This document shows positions 25,001 to 34,530 of a DNA stretch of 64,000 nt, piece after piece. The stretch covers positions 121,397,373-121,461,372 of the forward strand of contig OY987299.1 in assembly GCA_963920635.1 (NCBI GenBank), given 5' to 3'. Both the position numbers and the translations under genes were made by a program. The first letter of the stretch is position 1, and every line of letters begins with the position of its first letter. The DNA comes from Pseudeuparius sepicola. Lineage: Eukaryota; Arthropoda; Insecta; Coleoptera; Anthribidae. The notes under the pieces are model-generated. The model had not been told where the DNA came from and searched no databases. It saw only the letters and a list, made by a program, of their open reading frames with translations.

Positions 25001-27336
25001 GAAAATACAACTACCGCTGAGAACAAACTACAAACGTCAAAGTGACGACAATATGGCGGCCATTAAATTTGCCTGGAAATAGGATGCGCAGTAGGTCAAA
25101 GCGTGTTCTCCCCACTCCATTTCTCTGGTAATAAGCCAATTATAAGGTATGAGATGTGAAAGTTCCTAAAAAGTTGGCGGGAAATGTAAAATTCGGTCAA
25201 ACTGGGTCAAGTTGACCATGTCCTCGACCAGCTGGACAAGTTGCTTAATGGCATATGACCGCCGAACGTTGACCGACCGGTAAATGACCGAAAATTGTCC
25301 GGTCAAGATAGATAGATAGATAGATTACTTTCTTTGCTTATACTCAAATTATTTTAAGAAGTCCTTACTGGGACTGCCAACTGGTAATTTCGATATCCTA
25401 AGTTGGCATCAATGCAGCAAAAAATGCAACCGGGTCATAAGTCCAGGTCAGTAATGAGCCCATTTGCACTAATAACACGAAAAGTAACAAGAACAGCACA
25501 GATAACGGTAAAACTCACGAAATGTAGAAAATCCGCGAATATTTTTCACAGCCGGATGTTTGAACCAGTTTGAACGATCTGGAAGAGTTTCACTGTCACT
25601 TTGACACACCGAAGCTAATTTTGCCTGAGTCCGCTCATAGACGCTGCCAACAGCAGCTGATTATACCAAAATACCAAAATGAAAAGTGTTTCCATGACGT
25701 TTAAAATTATTATTAAAATGAGTTGTAGTCATAGTTATTTTTATTTGTAGCGGTATAACCGTGATTGCGATAGGGTTTTTATTTTACTATGTTCTTTTTT
25801 TCGTATCACTTGGGTAACTTTTCACATTATAAATCAGTGAGTAACGTCATTAACTGGTTGAGACACATATACCAATGTTATACCCATGGTTAACAGAAAA
25901 TTCCTAGGGATTTTGTGGAGAATGTCATCTGACAAAATCGGGACTTCTTACAGTAATCGGGGTATTATATCAAAGAGTAAGTACAGTAATAATCTACTGA
26001 TTGTTGAGAATTTAAATAAATAAATAAATAAATAAATACATAGTTTTTAGCATTGTCAGTATTTACAATGAAAATTGCAATCTATTGTGTACATATTTCT
26101 ATTATTATTATTATTTTTACTTTTTATTTATGTATATAATGCTTTTTTTTATTATTATTTTTATTTACAAATATAATTAAAATATTCATCTACACTATAG
26201 GGGCACATTTCCATCAAAAGATTTTGGACCTCAAATTTAAAGGCAGAAGTTTTATAACTCGATGGAAGATAATTGAATAACTTTATAGCTATAGTACTAA
26301 AATTATTATGTAGTTGAAGTCGATGTTGAGGGATAATTAAAAGATGGTTTTGCCTTGTGTTATAACTGTGATTTTCTTGATGGGTTGGGAGGTAGTTTTT
26401 ATTTTCATTAACATATAGTAAACACTCTGATGAAAAGAGCTGGTAATGTTAATATTTTAAATTCTTGGAAATACCCACGACAGGATGTACGATAGGATAC
26501 TTTAGCTATTGTTCGGATGGCTAGTTTTTGTTGTTTGAATACTGATAGCCAATTCGGTGAGTTGCCCCAGAGAATCAGTACATTATTTGACTTTGAAAGA
26601 GTCCCATATATGCCAATCGCATTAGATGTATTGAGGTATATTCAGATAATTTTCGAAGCAAATAAATCGTTTTAGATAGCTTTTTAATTAAACTGTCAAT
26701 GTGTATTTTAAATGAAAGCTTTGTGTCCAAATATATACCTCAAAATTTTACATAGTCGTGATCATTTTGAATATACTTTAAAGAAAAGTTGAGTGTAATG
26801 TTTTTTTCAAGATTTAATGAAACTTTATTTGTAGAGAACCAATGATTTGCCGACTCAGTAGTTGCCATTTTATGATGTTTCAAACCTTCTTGATGTCTCA
26901 AAACTGAATAGAAAGTGGTATCGTCAGCATACTGCACGATTTTATTTGGAATTGTAAATGTTAAATCATTAATGAGATGACTGTGACCAGTTGACTGCCA
27001 ACACTGTTTGAAACCCATCGTTTTTCTGAAATGCCCCCCCCCCTCCTCCTTCCAGACAAATACCTGAACCTGCCGAACCTCAAGCCCGTGTTCCCGCCCA
27101 GCAAGAACACCAGCTACCTGCACCCCAAGTCGGACGTGGCGCCCGGCCACGTCTCGAACGTGCTGTGCAACGCGGCGTCCGACCGTCAGCTGACGGGTTG
27201 CGACCGCGTCGTCAGGCAGGGCCTGACGCACCTCGCCATCCCCAACGGGTGGTCGTGGGGCGGGCCCGCGTCCCCGTTCTGCCCGGTTTACGCGGAGCTG
27301 TTCGCGGCGCCGCGGGAAGGCCCGCCCGCCTTGTGA
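15564..27336 (+). CDS. EEPD1: EEPD1-like protein: two HhH modules and an EEP-fold domain
   Basis: EEPD1 is an endonuclease/exonuclease/phosphatase-family protein, known in vertebrates for replication-fork repair and for membrane roles. Exons are 15564-16091, 18271-18677, 22849-23033, 23090-23320 and 27056-27336; phases match and the frame is 544 codons (543 aa; human 569). The start MGQSSSLPKG is chosen over upstream ATGs because it gives the myristoylation-type MG shared with human EEPD1. Residues 45-100 and 140-196 are helix-hairpin-helix repeats (NINIASEEELMTLPG; NINKASVFELQSVHG). The EEP domain runs from VASWNVHDF (285) to WSWGGPASPFCPV (516-527). Active-site positions are altered: the Glu of the usual QE is Asp320, the His of NLHL is Lys413, and the His of the SxH motif is Phe525; Asn286 and Asp442 remain. 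Coding exons are GC-rich, the introns AT-rich and full of transposons. Confidence 0.94.
17571..17819 (+). CDS. Small hydrophobic ORF in EEPD1 intron 1, unrecognised
   Basis: From the ATG at 17571 the frame gives 82 residues with two hydrophobic stretches (IICQIVYLGIILELMLI and WGVLLISIVVFVEIFANLF), possible membrane helices, and a charged tail. An ATG at 17475 would extend it by 32 residues. I recognise no family. The first part overlaps a 22-bp inverted repeat (17565-17656), so part of the frame may be dictated by repeat structure. Could be a chance ORF. Confidence 0.2.
   Translation: MSSKITFSKRFGIICQIVYLGIILELMLIRTSFLSWSWGVLLISIVVFVEIFANLFSFKIGYCDVFERKFIWSKGALTPDAI
18271..18677 (+). CDS. 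EEPD1: EEPD1 exon 2 (end of HhH, linker, start of EEP)
   Basis: The acceptor CCTTCTAG precedes VEDLAKV, and the exon ends ENG before GTGAGT with two bases carried over. It encodes an acidic linker (TADNDNDNSETEDG), a Pro/Gly-rich spacer and the first EEP strand VRVASWN. Strongly GC-rich. Confidence 0.9.
18734..18987. mobile_element. 254-bp TA-flanked hairpin MITE in EEPD1 intron 2
   Basis: Termini CAGTGTGGATACAAATTGTG (18734) and its reverse complement (to 18987), with TA on both sides. The arms continue inward to a centre rich in ACACTTTTATTAAAAC and CCCCTAACACTTTTA repeats. No coding content. Confidence 0.8.
19385..19560. repeat. T-rich low-complexity repeat
   Basis: Imperfect short tandem units of the type TTTTTTGGCATTTTC / GGAATTTTTGGTAT. 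The open frames across it are compositional artefacts. Confidence 0.8.
19655..19875 (+). mobile_element. 3' end of a truncated non-LTR retrotransposon
   Basis: The reading ACFNKYTSILGNITPLIKFK followed by KSLYTFVANRAFYTVQEFL matches the C-terminal tail typical of non-LTR reverse transcriptases (LP-x-IK-x-FKK-x-L). It is followed by AATAAA and a GAATTT-type simple tail at 19848-19870. Only this 5'-truncated end is present. Confidence 0.6.
19862..20030 (+). repeat. Direct repeat shared with 23752-23890
   Basis: Both copies contain GGGCAAATC, a TTGACC-AAAAAT core and TTTAAATTTT in the same order, with moderate divergence. They probably belong to one old element in EEPD1 introns 2 and 4. No ORF. 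Confidence 0.5.
20510..20641 (+). mobile_element. Truncated copy of the 49730-51721 element
   Basis: It starts with the same terminus, CAAGGTTAGTTTATAG, and runs parallel to the right arm of 49730-51721 through CGACGACTTGGAAGGGAAG and GTGAATTGGCGATTT, then diverges. No matching right end was found. Confidence 0.75.
20885..21797. mobile_element. 913-bp non-autonomous hAT-like element with 8-bp duplication
   Basis: Termini TAGGGTTCCCAAGTCCCGGG (20885) and GGGACTGGAAACCCTA (to 21797), flanked by identical ATTGTATT (20877-20884 and 21798-21805). Subterminal CCCGGG motifs occur at both ends. It has no transposase. A truncated copy is at 1960-2320. Confidence 0.9.
21806..22848. other. EEPD1 intron 2, right part, no gene seen
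   Basis: AT-rich intronic sequence. A 28-bp unit (ACCTGCAAAACTATGGACAA...) is duplicated in tandem near 22625-22680 after an ACACCCTGTAT word that resembles a TA-type element end. Nothing else is supported. Confidence 0.4.
22849..23033 (+). CDS. EEPD1: EEPD1 exon 3
   Basis: After TTTTTTCAG the exon reads (G)WSIIAFQDVTNVTALRTIC..., aligning with the EEP strand that normally carries QE. It ends GATGGAG before GTAAGA with one base carried over into exon 4. Confidence 0.88.
23090..23320 (+). CDS. EEPD1: EEPD1 exon 4
   Basis: A 56-bp intron precedes it (acceptor TTATTTTAG). It encodes FQVGCLNLQLVNLKLRK, where other family members have NLHL, and MVLVDFSE, where they have LGDF. The exon ends CCAG before GTGAG. 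Confidence 0.88.
23752..23890 (+). repeat. Second copy of the 19862-20030 repeat
   Basis: Direct repeat of the block at 19862-20030, diverged. The surrounding 23321-24240 is otherwise AT-rich intron with no supported feature. Confidence 0.45.
24811..25127. mobile_element. 317-bp hAT-like MITE with perfect 8-bp duplication
   Basis: Termini CAGAGAAATGGAGTGGGGAG (24811) and CTCCCCACTCCATTTCTCTG (to 25127), flanked by GTAATAAG (24803-24810 and 25128-25135). Both subterminal regions carry GGCGGCCAT / ATGGCGGCC. It lies in EEPD1 intron 4. Confidence 0.92.
25308..25326. repeat. GATA microsatellite
   Basis: Four to five tandem GATA units just left of the 25341 element. Confidence 0.9.
25341..25966 (-). 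mobile_element. Inverted second copy of the 3749-4398 element
   Basis: Begins TACTCAAATTATTTTAAGAA and ends CAGTAATCGGGGT, the reverse of 3749-4398 with scattered substitutions. The two copies are far enough apart and diverged enough to be independent insertions. Confidence 0.75.
25976..26040 (+). mobile_element. Non-LTR retrotransposon tail with AAAT repeat
   Basis: TAATAATCTACTGATTGTTG then GAATTT and AAAT repeats. The same tail occurs at 54585-54643 and 57330-57376, marking three 5'-truncated insertions of one family. Confidence 0.7.
26161..27000 (-). pseudogene. Non-LTR reverse transcriptase relic in EEPD1 intron 4
   Basis: On the minus strand the polymerase motif IVQYADDTTFYSV is read near 26930, followed by STNKVSLNLEKN, YLDTKLSFKIHIDSLIKKL and a C-terminal NYLPSSYKTSAFKFEV, a standard non-LTR RT order. 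Frameshifts and stops occur around 26420-26580. The tail SVDEYFNYICK ends at a stop at 26163-26161. The 5' end is lost about 55 bp before EEPD1 exon 5. Confidence 0.8.
27056..27336 (+). CDS. EEPD1: EEPD1 exon 5 (terminal)
   Basis: The acceptor CTTCCAG follows a C-rich tract. The exon reads DKYLNLPNLKPVFPPSKN to WSWGGPASPFCPVYAELF and stops at TGA 27334. It aligns with the human tract NWSWGG...CPVLAEFY. Very GC-rich, in contrast to the AT-rich intron. Confidence 0.92.
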
Positions 27337-27551
27337 TACCTGCTGCTGGCGCACGCGATCCTGTTTGTGGCCGCGGTGGGGGTGGAGGCCGTCGGCCTGT
27401 TTTGAAAGGGGGGCCGGAGATGCCTACGGAAGAACGTTTCCCGTTTCGAAGAGACGAAGAAACTCAGGGTGAACGTGTATCCTTTACGACAGCGAGCCCG
27501 ACAGTGGGGCTATTTTCTTATAAAGCGATGGCGAGGTGAAATAAATTATAG

Positions 27552-28398
27552 ATGGCAAATGTCCGAGCATTTATGATTTTGAGCAGGACGCTTTTAAAAA
27601 TGTCCGCCGAGGCCTCGAGCATTTATGGACATTTTTGAAAATGGTGCCATTCGATTGATTGTGAAAAGGCCTTTAAAACAAGACCCCATATGTATGACTT
27701 TTGATTAAAAAAGTATAGAGTAAAATAAAAACAAAAAATTCCAGTTACAGATTGAAGACAGATTTAGAAGACCCAACGCGTAGGTACATGTAGGATGTAG
27801 GTTAGTTAGGTTAGCAATCAATAAAATATTCCAGTATTGTTAAAATTTGAAATTATTAAAATAAATTTTGATCTGAAATTCAACGCAGTAATTATAATTA
27901 TTGCAATAAAATTGCCTAAATTAATTAACAATGAGAGCTATATTCAATCCTTACATCTACATCAGAAATACTTTTTACATTTTTTGTTACTACTAAATCT
28001 AAATAACTTCTTTATCTGTACTGGAGCCTTTGAACATTGAATTAAATATTTTCTCATTCTTCCTGCATGCGCAAAATATTCAGCTTTAAAAAATTCACAA
28101 ATAGCATATTTTAATTTTTGGTCACTTGAAGTAATTCCAGACTATCGAATTTTGTTTGACCATTTTGCAAAGTAGGTACACAGTTCGCAATATTCTAGGT
28201 TAGAATTAGAAACAGTTTTGTAGTTTTATAGGTTAGAAATGGAGGGAATTTTTTTTATAAATGACCAGTTAATTCTCTAACTGACGACATTTATATAAAT
28301 GATCATAAATGCTCCAAAACTGCCGGACAGTGACCAAAAATGGCAAGACACTTTTAAAAATGTCCTGCTCATAAATGCTCAAAATGCTTCTGCTCATA
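27552..28398. mobile_element. Inverted-repeat element downstream of EEPD1
   Basis: The left part GAGCATTTATGATTTTGAGC (about 27565) and the right part GGACATTTTTAAAAGTGTC, both read inward, pair imperfectly; GAGCATTTATGAGCAGGACA is the right arm's outer end. Similar GACAnTTTT wording occurs at 24240-24360. No ORF. Confidence 0.5.
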
Positions 28399-28399
28399 A

Positions 28400-28970
28400 T
28401 AGACCGTCAGATAGTGACAGATTTAGGTGCCCCATTTTTGCATACAAGCCTCGAAGAGGGTTGAAAAGTAGTTCGATGCTGAGAAGAATGAAGGGAAATT
28501 TACAAGTGGCCTCTGGGGGATAACATATGGAAATCGAAAAAAAAAAAACGTTACATTTGCCGACCCCAAAATGTACTTATCCATTCGCGCCACTCAAGCC
28601 AATATGTTTTTCGGTTTAGTTACGATCTATGTTTTCATACTTTCGATGGACTTGTGTGGAAAAATCGGTCAAAATCTCGATTTTTCCTTATAAAATTACG
28701 CCATTATTTCAACCCTTTAGCCACCTGCAACACTCAAGCCCTTGGTTTTCCCAAGCCAGGTTCTATTAATTAATCATTTAATGAACACGGCTTGCGTGAA
28801 AATATCAAATCGAATTGTAAAAATTTAAAAATTGAATTTTCCATATGTTATCCCCAGGGGCCACTCGTAAATTTCCCTTCATTCTACTCAACATCGATAT
28901 ACTTTTCAACCTTCTTCGAGGCTTGTATGTGAAAATGGGGCACCTAAATCTGTCACCATCTGACTGTCTA
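28400..28970. mobile_element. 571-bp foldback element
   Basis: The left arm TAGACCGTCAGATAGTGACA (28400) pairs with TGTCACCATCTGACTGTCTA (to 28970). Arms of about 140 bp include GGTGCCCCATTTTTGCATAC and AGGGAAATTTACAAGTGGCC. No coding content. Confidence 0.75.
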
Positions 28971-29802
28971 TAACTGCTCCAGCCATCTATAAAATAAATA
29001 CACTGGTAGTTACATAAGGGGGGTGTCAAAATTTCGAGCCCAACCTTAGGAATCTTGGTTCTCTTAAGAATCATGTGGAATTTGGTGCCGACTAACATGC
29101 TGAAAAGAAATTTAAACTATCTATTTGTTTAGAAAATATTCAAGAAAAACTGAAAAATGGGATTCAACAATAATGCTATTGTGATGCCACGTGAACAAGG
29201 AACAACTTCGAATATCGAGATCTCCATGGTTGGGCTCAAAATTCGGATAACCTGTATGCAGATGTCTAGCAGTGTCTATGCAAAAATAATCGAAGACCTC
29301 AAAAAAGGCATTTTTAATTTTTGCAAGAAAATATGTTCAATTTTCCAACGTGAATGTAAAATGTTTGCGCAATGGGTACACGTAAACCTTAATAACACGA
29401 ACTGAGTAGTGTCAGTTTTAACCGAAGAATTTTCTAGTTACAAAAACCATCGATCAACAGCGAAATTTCATTTTTCTGGCAGCGTTGGCAATGTCATGCA
29501 GATAAAAACTGTTCCTGACTGTTGCCCAAATTGTTGTAATTAGAGCCATACCAAGGGGGATGAGACCAAACATTACATATTACAAAATATTAAATATTAA
29601 AATTGGTAATTGACAGAAAAAAGTCGTCTTGCTGAATAATCCGGCTCCAGAATTGACACATTGGTAATTTACTTCATTTCATACCATCCGACAAATCAAG
29701 GGTGCCAGGGCCGTATTTTATTTTCAGTCACAATTTTTTGTTTGCACCACAAAACAGAAATGTATTGCCGCTTCTTCCAAAGTTCTTTGTGTGGATGTCT
29801 AG

Positions 29803-30182
29803 CACCGCCCTCGTAAAATAAACTGGACTGCTTTTCTAATACAACCATTTGTCCCACCTATATATGTACATAATATGTCCCAACAGAAGGTTGGCCATAT
29901 TGGGCCCATATGTCATTCGCTGTTAGGTGTCCAATTACAATACGGAATTTTAGAGGGATATTTTAAATTGGAACCATGTCAAATGCTCGAGGGCCATGGT
30001 CAAATGTCATTTTGTGTTGCACGACAAATTTCCCTTCTCCCCTAGAATGCACACTGAATCCCCTAGAATAGGCTCAATACGGCGGCTATCCACGCGGACG
30101 GCAGCCCTCTCTGCCAGATGGCTAAAAATTGGCGAAGGAACTAGGGCCCAATGGCGTTCCAGTTTATTTTACGAGGGCCGTG
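29803..30182. mobile_element. 380-bp hAT-like element, CCCTCGTAAAATAAACTGG termini
   Basis: Starts CACCGCCCTCGTAAAATAAA (29803) and ends TTTATTTTACGAGGGCCGTG (30182). Flanks ATGTCTAG (29795-29802) and GTGTCTAG (30183-30190) match at 7 of 8 positions. A fragment of the same family is at 60520-60741 and two fused termini are at 14960-14989. Confidence 0.85.
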
Positions 30183-30190
30183 GTGTCTAG

Positions 30191-32270
30191 ACAGAAACAA
30201 GACAAAAACAAATTGGTTTCGCTTCAATTTGAGTTTTGCAAACATCGTAAAATTCGTCTTACCCAATATGCTCTAATATGTTTCTGATTTTTCCTGTCAT
30301 TCCAGGCCATATAGGGAGTTTGACAAATTTCAGACAAACTGGCAATGTCCTAGATATTTGGTGAGACGACTATAGCTATGTCCACGGAACAGGTCCGAAC
30401 TAATTATTGTCAATGTGATTGGCTCAAAGACATTCTAAAATTCAAATTCGCCAGTGATATTACTGTTACTAGTTCGAAACTGGTTCGGGATGGCTCTGAG
30501 AACACAGCTAATAATGAGCAGTTTTAAGATTTTTTTTATATATCCAGTACTAAAAGTTGAACTAAAGAAGGTATGGCTTGTCAGCTTCAAAACTAATTTA
30601 ATGGAATAGCCAAAAAGTCAATTATAATATCAACATACAGCTTTAGGCCCTAGAATTCCTTTGCTACTTACAGTTCAAAAGATTGAAAGTGCCATTCTAT
30701 TGCCCTGTTAAAAAGAGATTAGAACTGCATAAACCTGAGAAATAGTTGTAGTTCATATGTCCCCTATCAGATAAATCACTAAAAGCAATTCGAAAGAATA
30801 CTAGCATTTTAAAAAGGGCCCTTGAGGCATATAGATAGATTGTCAAATTGTGACAATATATTTATAACCTGTTTTTAGGTTCGCCATTTTAGATATTCTT
30901 TAAAATTCGTATCAACTTTGACGGTATTGGGGAGTAAAGTTTAGAGTTCCCTACTGGTCAAAAAACTTGCACTGGATATAAAAAAACAGAAAATTAATAA
31001 TTATTATTCTAATAAAGCCAAGAAAGTGACAACATATCCTTAATCATTTGCCATGTGTTTGTTGTTCCTTATTTTGCACTTGTGATATGCCCACAACCAT
31101 GACACGCAGATCTGTGTATCGTGCCCGCAATAGAAGAAAAAACAATTTCATTGTTTTAGCACTGCAAATGTTTTGGCATTGACAGGGGGAATAATTTCGT
31201 GGCCATTTTTAACCCTAAACGAGGCAGGTGGGAAACTTGAAATAATTTACACAGGTAGGTTCCATAAATAATGAAATGTCTTGGTCCTCATTTTGAGCAA
31301 AATAGAAATTATTTTAATTGAAAGTACATAGGTTCTAGATTTTTGTGGTTTTAAGTTATTAATGCATTCGGGAAACGAAGCAGTTAACTTTACTTTTATA
31401 GGTTGAGAAATTATGCAGCTTAATCAAAACGGCATATTTTAATCATCATAAAGAGAACTAAATAATTATTATTGTACATTTGGTATACCTTATAATATAA
31501 GGTAAGAAAAACGTTGGTAATTGAAAATACTTTCATGTTTTTTTATAAGTAAATTTCCATAACACTTTTACTTTCAATTATTTCTTTGAGAATACTTTCT
31601 CCATTATCCTCATCTCCATGAGTTACTTGCTGAACCGGAATGAATTTGTTTGGCGGTCCTAACAATTTTGACTACGCTGCTTCTTCAGATAGGTTTCTAG
31701 ATGTACAGTCCACTTTCGCGTTCTTTCGTGTTGCATTAAAAATTCCTGTTCAACAAAATGAATAGAACACGCATACATAATAGAGTGCTAAGGCTAAGCC
31801 ACTTTCTAAATTTAGTTTCTTCTCTCGGAAACCTAAAAATCCGCAAGAAATCAGAGAATATCAATTAAAAAACTATTATTTGGCAAAAAATTGTACCTAT
31901 TTACTTACCTATGGAATGTAAATGCACAATCCGGATGTAAGTTTCTTTACATTTTTACAATGCTTTATACGAAGTCATTTTTTTATCACGAGAAGCTATC
32001 AACTGTACAAAATATAAATAAATAAATCGAGATTAAAAACTAAAAACGTGTCTCTTAAAAATGCATGTCATAGTGACATTACCTGCGCCTACAAAAAGTA
32101 TAATGCAATTTTATTCATGCCGTATAAAAAAATTAAACAAGGAATAAATAAGGTAGTCACCATTCAAACTGCCAATATAGGGTTAAAAATGGCGTTCCCT
32201 GGGGTCTTGCCTTGGGCAATAGGTCCAAAAGCGGTATAATGTTAATATACTATAGAGATATGTGACCTAT
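30191..32270. other. Intergenic region between EEPD1 and BUB1
   Basis: AT-rich, no credible ORF. An inverted pair around GTCCGAACTAATTA and ACTAGTTCGAAACTGGTTCG occurs near 30390-30490. The rest shows no feature I can support. Confidence 0.4.
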
Positions 32271-32271
32271 T

Positions 32272-32573
32272 ATTAAAGACTGCTCACGGCTGTCGCGTTT
32301 CACACTTTTGGAACACCATGCACTTTCCAGAGACAAAATACAATGCAAACTACATTGTCAGCCATCAGCTCCATCTGTTTTCCAGGACATGAATCTATAG
32401 CCATAAGAAGTCTATACAGTTTGTTCAGCGAATGTTCGGCCCTACGTCACAACTCCCGTCCTTGTGTTACTCATGACTATACGACGGATATCGGTCGTAT
32501 ATTCACAAGCCAGACAAGAACGGGAGTTGTGACGTAGGGCCGAACATTCGCCGAACAAACTGTAAGTACGTCA
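32272..32573. mobile_element. Degenerate CGTTGACTGACG MITE carrying a nested palindrome
   Basis: GACTGCTCACGGCTGTC at the left and TACGTCAGTCAAC at the right match the 10252-10422 family. Within it, 32415-32564 is a foldback with ~48-bp arms reading GCGAATGTTCGGCCCTACGT then CACAACTCCCG and their complements. Confidence 0.7.
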
Positions 32574-33296
32574 GTCAACAGTTTAGGCTTGTGTGTTTAG
32601 ATTTGTCTAAAATAAAATTTCAAAAGATTTGCTTCACATTTTTTGTGGTGATATGCGCAGGAAGATAACAACGAAAAATTATCGTTAGGTTTTTAGGGCA
32701 ATGATCAGACATAATTTTACTTACCGTATGATTCATTCAGTCGTGTTTTATTGTTCTGTGGGTGATATTAGGCATAATTTTCATTGTGATGAAAAAAAAC
32801 TTTTTTACATGCTGTTCAGAACAAAGCCTTCTAAAGGATTAGGGATCTGGAAAGAATACATTCTTTTTTTATTCAATTTAGAGAATAGTTGACAAGGACC
32901 CCAATTTTGACCAGTATGTGATCGGAATGATTTGTATATTTGTGTTATATCAAAAGAGATTTATTCATAAATAAACTATTTTTGTTTATTATTCTTATGT
33001 ATTTTATTTAGAACCACAACTAATATCCCTGAAAATAAAACTATATCTCTCATCAGAACGATGCAGGGAATAATAAAAACGGCATGCACTTTGCACTTTG
33101 CAAGAGAAATTTTGTTGATTTTTTTTTGATCGTTTATCTCGAGATAGATTACAGTAGATAACTCCTAAAATTAAAACGGTCAACAACTATAAAACAGCCA
33201 GAAGAGATTTATCGTAAAAAATATAAATTATATGTAGATCTATTATAAACTAAATACAATTTAAATAGTTCAATCCTTGATAAAATAAATATCCGA

Positions 33297-34530
33297 CTAT
33301 CGGTTGCTCAAAATGTTCGTCATGTATCTAATCTCCCCAGGCAGGTCTTTCTTCATCTTCTCCAGCTCTTCGTTGAACAGGAACAACAGCGTTGCCAGAT
33401 CGGCCGGCCCGGTTTGCTGATTCAGCAAGTTGCTGAAGAACATGTTCCACAGGTCTACTTTCATGTAACGGGGCACCCTATTCGTTATAGACCACAACCT
33501 GTCCGCCTGGCGTAACTGGATGTACTTGTCGAAAAGTAAAACATGCGAGGTAGCCGCTATACAAAACAGGTCGGTGTGGTAGTTCCACGGCCTGCCTTCC
33601 CTCATCTCGCAACAAATGAAATCTTCCGTCGTGACGACCCTTTTAAAGGCCGCATTCGGAGGATACAACGTCATGTCTATGCTGCATCCAAAGTCGATCA
33701 ACTGCAGGTGCAACATGTTGTCCGGCCCCAAGAAAACCAGAAAGTTGTCGGGTTTTATGTCCGCGTGGATTATATTTATTTCGTGCATGGCCTTGATGAT
33801 GTTCATCATTTCAAAAGTGAAATAAATGCAGGTCATTTCTTTCATCCTTCCGCCGGATTTCGTTTTGTACATGTTTGCCGCGTCGAGAAGCGAACCAAAC
33901 GGCATATATTCCGATACTAAAATCGATGCTTGATCGCCTAAAAAAGGTTAGGTTTAATTAAATATCGATATTACAATCTATATAAATTTCTTACTGAAAT
34001 AAGCAGTAGTTACATCCATAAATCTATTGCGCAGTGGATGCTCAACTAATCTTGCCTGAATCTCCCTACAAATATAGAATTCCCACTTGTTGCTAGGCCG
34101 TTGAAACTTCAATGCCACCTGTTGGTTGGTAATACAATTAATAGCTTTATAAACTGTTCCAAAAGTGCCCTTTCCTAACTGTTTTTCTACGAAGTATTGT
34201 TCATTTCCTATAAGTGAATAAATTGCATTATGGCAGTACTAGTACTACTACTAAGGTACTTATGATTCGAGAAAGTTAGAACATCAACTAGATTAGATGT
34301 CCTAACCTCAAACGATAAGTAATTTGCGGCTACCCAGACATACCTATAAATATGGGATCTTTTTTGGTTAATACTAGCCGTGGAGTGTTGTTGAGAAGTA
34401 TGTAGCCCTGGGTGTGGGGCCCCGGAAACTTGACCCTCTCCAGTAGCTGGCTGATTACGTGGGATTTGAAAGGATCCGAAGGGCAACTGTCTAGAGGCTT
34501 GACCACTGCTGGAGCGGGTATCTTCCGCAC
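33297..34530 (-). CDS. BUB1: BUB1 kinase-domain exons
   Basis: Three exons (34530-34344, 34207-33995, 33937-33297) encode the N-terminal extension KPLDSCPSDPFKSHVISQLL and the kinase. The glycine loop is at 34175-34155, HADIKPDN at 33767-33744 and DFG at 33695-33687. Short introns of 136 and 57 bp separate them. Downstream 33000-33296 holds no further coding sequence. Confidence 0.95.

Noticed and set aside
24240..25310. Element bounded by TGTCCGGTCACGATATTTTC and AAAATTGTCCGGTCAAG
   Set aside because: The two ends are partly direct and partly inverted and no target duplication is visible; boundaries could not be fixed.
27165..27539. Alternative frame across EEPD1 exon 5
   Set aside because: Created by high GC; the EEPD1 frame matches the family and spliced phase.
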